Shown here in pieces: positions 55,600-64,000 of a DNA stretch of 64,000 bases. The position numbers and the translations under genes were made by a program. The first letter of the stretch is position 1; every line of letters begins with the position of its first letter. Below the pieces are notes generated by a model. The model saw only the letters and a program-made list of their open reading frames with translations. It was not told the DNA's origin and made no database searches. The stretch comes from Dermanyssus gallinae (taxonomy: Eukaryota > Arthropoda > Arachnida > Mesostigmata > Dermanyssidae), in contig QVRM01000968.1 in NCBI GenBank assembly GCA_003439945.1, forward strand, positions 186,001 through 250,000. Reading direction: 5' to 3'.

Positions 55600-58500
55600 G
55601 GGCGAAAAGACTAGTACATCGAACAGTTCCTGAGATACACAAAATAAGTCGCATGTTATTGTGTGCATGCGTATATAAATTAAAGTAGCTTAATATATTC
55701 GTTGAACACGTAATTAGTAATCGCAACTAAATATATTCGTTAAACAAGTAATTTGTAATCGCAACGTGTGTGTAACCATATATTTATGCATCTTACCAAA
55801 CTAGATGTATACGATCAAAGTAAGGTAAAATATGATAGTGACTGGCTACCAGGTGGGTATATGAAGATCCGGGATATGTTACCTATTCCATTATAGAATG
55901 TATCATGTCGAGATAAAACCCAACATTAGTGATGTTAAACTGGCAGCTCGTTAGTATCTCTTCTTGCTGATATGTATGTCATGAGTGTTTATAGTTAGGA
56001 ATAAGTAGGGTTTAGTATAGTGCTTTGAGTATTACTTCGAATGATGCCACCGGTCTGCCGGCCATCTGTCGTTGATTAAGTGGTCTGATGTATCTAATCA
56101 CTTGAGAACCTAAGGTATTATATAAAATCTAAATATGAGTATGTTGGACAAAAAAATTCCACTATATATATACATAATTAAAAAATATATATATATTAAA
56201 ACAAAAACAAAAAATATATATATATGTATATATGTCCATACGCATATGCACATATACGTATATATAAAAAACAAAAAGTGCACATTAGTATTACTATATG
56301 ATCATCTCATCAATCAGAATCAGAAAACAGCAGCAGCAGCAGTAACCAATTTGCGGCAATTTCTGGAATGGCGAATTAATCATGGGGGTTGCTGGCCATC
56401 GACCGACCAGCCCGCTGCTGTGGTTGCCACAATCACAGAAAGGGGCCGGGCAAGCGTCTTTGCGGCGAGACGGCGTGACGCGTGCCGAGCCGTAGCGGGA
56501 TCAACGACAACAACAGCAAGATCATTAACAACAACGCAGCAACAACAACAACCCAGCAACAACAAAGCAGCAACAACAACAACAAACGACTAACAAGCCA
56601 GTCCGTGACGGGTCCGGAACACGTCACTTTCACCTGGCCATTTGGATAACTATCATGTTCCCGTGCGAGCATGTAAACATGCTTATTCGGGCGATTATTG
56701 CCGCGATGCTGCTGCTGCAGCCGACGAAGACGACGACGATGATGAGGATTCTCACAACCGTGATGATGGTAACACCACAGATCATTTACTTTGTCAACAA
56801 GCACTGCTACGCCAGTGCTTGCTAGGCACGCGTTGGACGCAGCAACAGCTTCACTTTCTGGTTCTATCGGCTGTATGTCGGCTGCATCGATTGTCGCTCG
56901 ATGTCACAGCCGTATGTATAAGCGAAGAGCAAGAAGCGACGAAGGTAAAATGAACTCACGATAGATGACCGTTTGGTTTTACCTATAACCTACAAACAAT
57001 CGAAACTGATCTATATATGTTACTATCTATCTATCTATCTTACTATCAATCAATCGGTGTTGCTCGCTTGTGGCCTTTACAGTTAATCTTTGAGAAACAT
57101 TTCGTGCACTTAGCTTCGTGCTTCTACTTCACGAAAGACGTTTTACGAAAGTGTCCTTGATGTCCGTACACGCAACGGTGCTACATAGGATGTGTAGACA
57201 TGTGTGTACGTCTAATCAAACGTTTTGTCTATGTCCAAATGCAGATTGGTGGCGTTAAGAATCAGTTGTTTTCCGTTAATTGTCATTTTTTTAAAAGTTA
57301 ATTTGTGTAACATTTCCTTACACATTCAACAAACACACGTACGTATAAACATTACGTCTAGTTCTGCCTTCTACGGTAGGCACGTTCCAATTAGATTGCT
57401 CTATGTCTTGGTATCGGACACGGAGGGTAAACCACGAAGACATGCCGATTGCCTACACAATGCAGTAATACCTTCCACAGACAGATGATTGTGCACTGCT
57501 CGTTCAGAAGTCAATCCCGTTAAAGTCTGATTGGGCTGCCATCCGCTAGGTTATAGGCTTGTCAAACACCAACCACACGGTCGAATTGCGGTCGCACAAA
57601 AATGAAATTACCTAGTTTAGCGTCTTCTTCCTTTCCTCGTAGCGCTTCCAAGTTTCTTCTTCACATTGAAAGAAAGCGCGCGTTCCGAGTTCCGTAAGTT
57701 GGCCCCCGAACAACTGGCTTTACTGGCTAGTTCGCAGGTAGTAACTAACCAACACACGCTCAGAAGCGTAGCACGCACACACAGATTTTGCACACGAACA
57801 AGTAACAGTCGTTTTCAAAGAGTGGAAATGCTCAAAATGCTACAAACCACGACTTCGTTGGCAATCGGAACGCACGGTCAACACTCGTTGCTTATATACG
57901 AGTCGCATTCGGTCAGCTGGCTGTAAGACGGAATGACGTAGGTGAATGTATGACGACGAGGTAGAAGGTATCGTGTTGGGGGCGGCTACGTCGCTGTCGG
58001 CGCCGGGACACGACTGTTCACGATAAACGCGCAAACGCCAAGTGAATCAAATATGAAGGTCTCTTTGCTAGCTTGAAGCAAGGTGGCTTGAAACGCAACG
58101 CAAGTGGTGGTGAGAACAAGAATACAAGCAGCAGCAGCAGCAGCAACAACAATTGCACTAACAACAACGCTGGCCGCGGGTCCAGAGCAAGAGACATGCG
58201 AGTGTGTTGATGCTTGGCTGGGTGAGCGCGCGTCTGCGCGGAGGGTTTTTACCATGCGGTTAGGATAGACGAGCGCTGGGAGAAGAAGGATACACGGGCG
58301 CTAGGAAGGCGGTCCAGCAAACTGGGCCCTTACGCGATCAACAATGTACAAGGACTGCGCCAGGCACCTGCAGCGGCAACAGTAGCAACAACAGCAGCGA
58401 CAACGACAACAACAACAATGAGAAACATGGATCGCATTGTCACACATATGAGTATTGTTACTATTCATTCTTGCTTGTACGTCTTGTACTTATAGCCTTA

Positions 58501-60960
58501 CTACCACGACTATTATTGCTGCTACAGCAGCGATAACAACAGCAATAACGACCACAACAACAACAACAACAACATCAGCAACAACAACAACATCAGCAGC
58601 AACAACAACATTAATAACAGCGTTTTCGTTTAGATAATGCAACAGCAACGGACTTGTGAAAAGTGACAGTCACTACTTTATATGCTAATATAAAAAATCC
58701 TTTAAGAATCATCAAGACACAAAACAAGTGCTTAAATAAAAGTCATCAAAAATTATGATTTGTAAACGTATGTATGTGCAATGATATAAAATAATAATTA
58801 CCTCTAAATATTAATAGTACAGACCATATTGTAAATATGATTGATGAATTACTTTATATAATAATGGTGATACCTGCATATACTGCTTATATAATAATAA
58901 TAAACCTTTGTTCAAAACATATATTGTTAATAAATATAATTATTATTAATATTATTTGCGGATGGTTTTTTTAATGAAGGTTCCCATCGGTAGCGTGTGA
59001 GTCTTGTTTGTTGGTGTTTTGCCTCGCAGAACGGTGGTGGAGGGCTTGTGAGGCTTCACCAGGGCAGCGTTGCTGAAACAAACAAACAAATGGCACAACT
59101 TACAGACACCCAACCAAGCTCACCCACCACACCTTAACTGCAACCCACCGCAACTGTTGTTGTTGCTGCTGCTGCTACCGCTGTTACTGCGTTACTATGG
59201 CTGACGCCAGGCCGCTACCACGTTTGCAATAGAGCGAAGTAAAGAAATGTATTAACATCGCACCGGCCCCGCACCCCACCACACCACAAAATGAAGCCGA
59301 CGTCAATTTACAACACTTGACGGGCCAGACAAGTGAGCCCGCAGTGTAGCGTTTGTTTGTTATTGTCGTTCTGGCTTTGGCTGCTGATGCTGATGTTGTT
59401 GCTGTTGCTGTTGTCGCTATGTGATTGATTTTATTGTTGGTGTGCTTACTGCTCTAACTATTTCTGCTGCTGCTGCTGCCGTTGCTGAGAACTTCCTGTC
59501 ATGATTGTGGCCATCGTGGTTCACTCACCGTCATGCCTTCCGTTGTTCTCGTCGCTCACACGCTGAAATTTAGCTGTGAAATGTGATACTAACAACTCAA
59601 ATGGTTGAGTTTTTGTTGAGCTGACATTGAGTTGATTGTTCTTTAACAGCCTGACATTGAGCTGATTGTTCAGGCGGTATACACATTTAGTTGTTGCCGC
59701 AATTAGCGCCGCGGCGGTTTGTCGTATGTTGAACAATTCTTGGAGTTGTGTGTCATCCGGAAGTAAATAAATTAAAAATCGCCTTTTTGAAAGATCGCCT
59801 AATAAGAGCCGGCATCTTTGATGGAATGACCAGAAAATAGTAGGTACTCTACAGTTCGTGTTAGTGCTTTAAACCTCTTTGGCATTGTTACGATATTCTG
59901 GCTTAACTAAGAGGGACGCTAAGAATGATCGGAGTAAAAGGTATCTACGTGAGGCTTTGGTTTGGAAACAATAAAATATAACTTGTGTAATTTTGTTTAG
60001 CATTTGGAAAACGCATTCGAAAACGAAATACGAAATGCTGACAATAAAGCCAAGTGTAGCAGACACGAAATAATGTCAAAGCATGTGGATGAGACTGAGT
60101 ATCGAAATAGTTTCCTCCATTCCTTCTACGACGTGTTGCCAACAATACTTCGGTTTTTGGTCTTTTATTTGTAACGCCCGCCTGTCCGAGAATCCGAGAA
60201 GATTGCGCGCTATTGTGGGCTATCCTAAAAAGTGTGATACCTCGTCAGTTAAAAAGTTTGCAAGTGATTAGTTTAAAATATCGTCTGATGGTGCAAGATC
60301 CGGGTGATAACGCAGATTTTTAGTAGGTTCACATATCAGATTGCTAGATTCTTAGAAAGGCATACAGCGCATGGCTTACGTAAGGGCAAGGAGCTGTTGG
60401 CAGAAAAGATTATACTGATCGTTCAATGGATTTCTAGAAAATTTGGGCGATTAACGCCTCTGATTTTCCACAAAAACACAGCGTGGCTTTCGTTCACTCT
60501 ACGCTCGCCTAAGCTAAAACCTTGAAAACTTGCTGGGCCTCATTTACCCTGCAACCACCATGATTTTGCGCCTCCTTTACAGTAAATGTCCTACGTTTTA
60601 AAACAGGTAATTTAAGCTACAATAACAAACATGATTTTAGCGGTGGTAGCTTACATATGCGCAAACGCTCTTCTATTATTTAATATAAGTGACGTTATGC
60701 GTTTGCATTATATAAGGAACCTATTTGCAAAACTCTTACCTCAGAGTTACCCTCTGACAACTACGGCTTTTTGAATTCGGCTTAACACGGCACATCCCAT
60801 CCAAAAATACAAATTGCGGATCCCGTCCAGCCACATCTTATCCAGTCATGCGGTTCTAGTTGGAAATAGCCATCGATACCGTGGCGCATATGCCTATGTC
60901 AGTTTCCTTTAATTTCTCCGTGCACTTCATAGTATAGGCCTTAAACGCTCTTGTGGTAGG
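55600..60960. other. Long non-coding stretch
   Basis: About 5.4 kb without a gene I can support. It contains AT-rich DNA near 56150-56280 and 58700-58960, CAA/CAG triplet tracts at 56510-56590, 58130-58165, 58370-58420 and 58545-58615, (ATCT)n near 57030, and GTT/CTG triplets near 59155 and 59395-59480. Open frames here follow the triplets. Confidence 0.5.
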
Positions 60961-60969
60961 CAAAACCCA

Positions 60970-62027
60970 TTAAGGTGTGTGTGCTGTTTCTGTGTTTTGT
61001 AGTAAGGTTCCTGTGTCATTAGAGTCCCCCTCTGCAATATAAACTATACTATTTGTACAAGAATTGGCTAATCCTAAAAACCGTTTTATGAAGAAAAATT
61101 TGACTCTATCTAGTAATTGTAGATCTGCCTGTCCTAATATTTCTATATAAGTTATGTACCAAATATTACCTAAATTTTCGTACATACGTGATATACCGAA
61201 TGTTGCTATTGTTTCTAATTTAATCTAAAAAGGGCGGACGCGGTATGTATTGTCAGGATTTGCGGGTTCTTAATTGTTGCTGCCGCTCGAATGTTTTTTT
61301 TAGATGCTTTTGGAAACTGCTACCATTGGACGTTATAGTGACTCCCAGTTAAGTTAATTTATTTACAAAATTCACTTCATTATACCCCGCTCGAAGAACG
61401 TCGACCTTTGTTAATCGAACCCCTCGTCAAAACTCAACTGCTACTGACTCTTATCTTCCAGTTACTATTAAGCCCTAGCTCGTCCATAAAATCAATTAAT
61501 CGTTCCAGTCCCTGTTTATCTATAAATTCACCCCTACCATAGATCGTAATGCCATCTGCGTACATAAAAGCACTTGCCCATTCTCGAGTCCACCCCTGCC
61601 TCACCTGGTTAGGTACCCTTCCAATAGTACCGAAAACAGCAATGGACTGAGTTTGTCGTCTTGGGCCACGCTTGTAGTCTGCGTTACAGTCTCTACGGGG
61701 CACTGCCGTTTTCTTTGATGTTTTAGCTGCTTGCACGGATGTTCCTCTGTTTCTTGCAATAACTTCCACTTCCGGCCTTCCTAGAACTTCTGTTTCTCTT
61801 CCTTGTATGTCTTTTGCGCCATTTTCATCACTATTATAGCAAACGGCCTCATTACCAAAAAAAGTCTTCACGTAGTCCCTAGTAAGTCTGTTGGCATTTT
61901 TGCTGTCGTTAAACCAGAGCCTTAATTTTTGTTCTTGACGCAAAACCATTGCACTTTTTATTAGATTTTCAAGTTTACGCTTATAGGACTCCATTTTAAT
62001 CTCCCCTGGTGGGACACACATCCCCAA
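60970..62027 (-). mobile_element. Decayed non-LTR fragment, minus strand, copy 3
   Basis: From the 5' side: YVKTFFGNEAVCYNS, then LSPLLFSVLLEG in one frame near 61640, a frame change, SAFMYADGITIYGRGEF (YADD box altered to YADG), and DELGLNSNWK. The frame is lost again after about 61434. Near 61120 ILGQADLQLLDRVKFFFIKR and FLGLANSC match the connection region of copy 4 (LDRVKACFVRRVLGLPKSA). The Asp-to-Gly change in the catalytic pair and several frameshifts make it inactive. No Cys/His tail was recognised at its end, which may be truncated. Confidence 0.65.
61434..62027 (-). pseudogene. RT fragment with degenerate YADG box
   Basis: 197 open codons, but only the end (SAFMYADGITIYGRGEFIDK and LERLIDFMDELGLNSNWK) is clearly RT. 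The middle part is out of frame relative to LSPLLFSVLL. The ATG at 62027 has no special support as a start. Confidence 0.55.
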
Positions 62028-62039
62028 CTCCCATTAAGA

Positions 62040-62680
62040 AAATCCCACTATCAAGTGTTCTCCCGGTGTTCTCCAGCCTACACCTACACTTTCTAAAATA
62101 TAGATATATATGTGTGAATTGTAGAAAAAACAATGCCAACCTGTTGAATGTTTAATCCGGTCTAAAGTATGTTTTTGTTTTCCAGATCTTAGTTCGTCAT
62201 CCAAATTACGTGCGCTAAAGAAGTTTCACCTGAAACAACTACCGGCGGATGTGTGCCTTTGCAGCTTAAAGGGTCGTACCTGATAATAGCGAACTAAATT
62301 CCGATTAATCCTAATATCCCCGAATTGGATTTTTTCACTAATAAAATCTTGGCTTAAATTGATCTTCTCGGGACCCCCAGACATCGGACACATATATTGG
62401 GCGAATGCCACACTAAACGACGCATATCTTTGCCGCAATATTCTATACATTGAAACTATTTTGAAACAGCCAAATATTTGACATAGCCACATGACTGTCA
62501 CCTCACTTTCAATTGCTTGTATATTGGTAAATATTAGCAAACTCTCAGAGGAACTTTGGCTCTTTGCCGGGTAAGCAATAAACAACCACAGTATTGTCTA
62601 AAGGCAATGCATCACGCATACGTTTAACATCACTTTATGGATTATGTTAAGAGTCCATTAATCTACATCATTGGCTTGCA
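62040..62680. other. Spacer between two opposed retroelement fragments
   Basis: AT-rich with no clear coding or RNA feature. A short open frame at 62226-62585 on the minus strand has no recognised domain. Confidence 0.4.
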
Positions 62681-62952
62681 ATAAGAGCGTAATGGCCTTG
62701 GTATGTGACTACCTTCAGTATGCAACCAATAATATGACCCTACATATGGCCATTCATTCATACGCCGCTGCCGATCATCGCGTCAATCTCAACAGTACTT
62801 GCCTTGAGCTGGTTAACCATTTCTCGTATCTTGGCGTAACTCTGACACCGCGACTGACTTTTAGCAGACACATCGAGGAACTGCGACCAAAGGCCACGGC
62901 GGCGGTTATGCTACTCGGGGACATTCGAGACGTAGATCTTACACAGCAATGA
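62671..62952 (+). pseudogene. RT thumb fragment of copy 4
   Basis: VNHFSYLGVTLTPRLTFSRH, then EELRPKATAAVMLLGDIRDV: the post-YADD part of a CR1/Jockey-group RT. It ends at a stop at about 62950, after which the coding continues one frame over. Confidence 0.7.
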
Positions 62953-63275
62953 AAATATTTAATATGAAAATTACCCCGATACTCCAGTACTGTCTCCCAG
63001 TAATTGCGCCGCACCTAACATTACGCGATCTCAAACATTTAGACCGCGTAAAGGCGTGCTTTGTAAGGCGTGTGCTGGGATTACCCAAGAGCGCGTCAGC
63101 TACCCTAGCACTAGAACTATGCGGGGAACGTACTCTGGTAGAAAACTTAGTCCTACACAAATTACCGACCAGTACAAATACACTCGACATGTACAGAGCA
63201 TTCAGGGAAGACCGAAACGTACATTTTGTTATGTGTAACTACACAGATGGACCTGCTTTTCGTTCAGAGAAATGA
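62949..63275 (+). pseudogene. RT connection region of copy 4
   Basis: Begins with KIFNMKITPILQYCLPVI and LDRVKACFVRRVLGLPKSAS, then LELCGERTLVENLVLHKL. This segment lies between the RT and the C-terminal Cys/His module in Jockey/CR1-group elements. It ends at a stop near 63275; the next segment is in another frame. Confidence 0.7.
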
Positions 63276-63305
63276 AAACGTGCCTTCCAAAGTAACCGAC
63301 CATTA

Positions 63306-63488
63306 TTGTGCAGAGTAACATGGCATGGTTATCACCATTATATGTGCCTCAAAGGTGAATGTTATGATATTAACGACTGTGTATGTAAGTTTTGCGGTGA
63401 GTGCAATATCTGTCGATATCATGTTCTTAAATGTTCTGCATTAGACTCTTACTCGTTACAGGCGCGTGTGAACGAGATATTGTTATAA
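63306..63488 (+). pseudogene. C-terminal Cys/His module of copy 4
   Basis: GYHHYMC-x10-CVCKFC-x5-C-x-YH-x3-C, the same module as at 47293-47592 and 52954-53136. It is followed by SLQARVNEILL and a stop. The open frame extends upstream of this ATG (PLLCRVTWHGY), so the ATG is not a real start. Confidence 0.7.
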
Positions 63489-63897
63489 TTTCGTAGCAGG
63501 CCATGCGTGTCAATCCAATCCTACTACAACTATGGTGAATAAATATGATGTGTATATATGGCCATTAATAAGGCTCCCTAACTTAAACTGGTAAACATTC
63601 GCATCGCAACAGAACTTAAACGTATGCTAAAATCGCGTTCAGAGCGATGAGGATGGCGGCGAAGCGTTTAGATATGGAGTCATCCAAGTGCATACGGCTG
63701 ATGACAGTCGTAAGTGCCAAGCACCTTAATACAGCTTTAATAGTGCCTTATCTGACCTAGCGTCTTTTCGTACAAGGCCTTGCTCTTTCCGTTGGCAGCG
63801 CTTGAATTCGCGGCGCGAGGAGGCGTTCGAATGGGGTAGCGCCTGCCTCTCCGTTTAACCCGTACGCCCACTACCGCTTTCATTACAGCACGCTCAA

Positions 63898-63921
63898 GAT
63901 AGATAGATAGATAGATAGATG
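63898..63921. repeat. (GATA)n microsatellite
   Basis: About six GATA units followed by GA-rich sequence to the window end, including a short direct repeat of AACAGAGAACAGAGGC. Confidence 0.9.
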
Positions 63922-64000
63922 AGAGATAGAGAATGCGAGAAAGAGAGAGAACAGAGGCGATGAACAGAGAACAGAGGCAATGGGTTGAGCGATCTCGGCC

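Larger units (their letters stand above)
62690..63545 (+). mobile_element. 5'-truncated non-LTR element, Cys/His-tail family, copy 4
   Basis: Plus-strand 3' portion: FSYLGVTLTPRLTFSRHIEE (RT thumb), then, in the next frame, MKITPILQYCLPVIAPHL and LDRVKACFVRRVLGLPKSA, then, in a third frame, WHGYHHYMC and CVCKFCGECNICRYHVLKC, ending at a stop at 63486-63488. An AATAAA at 63538-63543 marks the 3' end. Two frameshifts are needed to read it, so it is inactive. It faces copy 3 in inverted orientation about 660 bases away. Confidence 0.75.

Noticed and set aside
1..64000. CRISPR arrays, bacterial operons, riboswitches
   Set aside because: None seen; regularly repeated units are microsatellites, and the gene structure is eukaryotic.

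Overview
This is an animal nuclear window, most likely from an arthropod. The evidence is split coding exons with GT/AG junctions and conserved phases, an 18 kb intron, mariner and non-LTR retroelements, tRNA-derived SINE-like repeats and very abundant (AT)n and triplet microsatellites. A parasitiform mite or another chelicerate with a mid-sized genome would fit, but that is a guess. There is no bacterial, plasmid or CRISPR content.

The main gene is a plus-strand ortholog of defective proventriculus (dve), the arthropod relative of vertebrate SATB1/2. Six exons can be placed: 7102-7356, 25277-25406, 25823-25886, 31099-31408, 31975-32348 and 32659-33852. All splice phases agree, and the exons join into 774 codons plus a stop. 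The first two placed exons encode the CMP (ubiquitin-like oligomerisation) domain. The middle exons encode a Gln-rich linker. The last exon carries two atypical K50 homeodomains with long helix 2-3 insertions. The first exon, with the start codon, was not found; it lies within 1-7100 or outside the window. Introns and upstream DNA are rich in simple repeats and contain several striking hairpins.

From 33.9 to 43.4 kb I see the probable 3' UTR and then non-coding DNA with microsatellites and an old diverged tandem duplication. From 43.4 to 53.5 kb is a transposon graveyard: a 5'-truncated non-LTR element with reverse transcriptase and RNase H, an internally deleted second non-LTR element, two tRNA-like SINEs facing each other, nested inverted repeats, and a CR1-like copy split by a mariner and by another retroelement fragment.

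A small single-exon gene for a secreted His-rich, cuticle-like protein lies on the minus strand at 55081-55521, with a TATA-like box. The remainder to 64 kb is non-coding apart from two more decayed retroelement copies, one on each strand, near the right end. The only genes I consider functional are dve and the secreted-protein gene. The most novel features are a Cys/His C-terminal motif shared by three retroelement copies, the triple-nested insertion, and the series of long hairpins around and inside the first placed dve intron.
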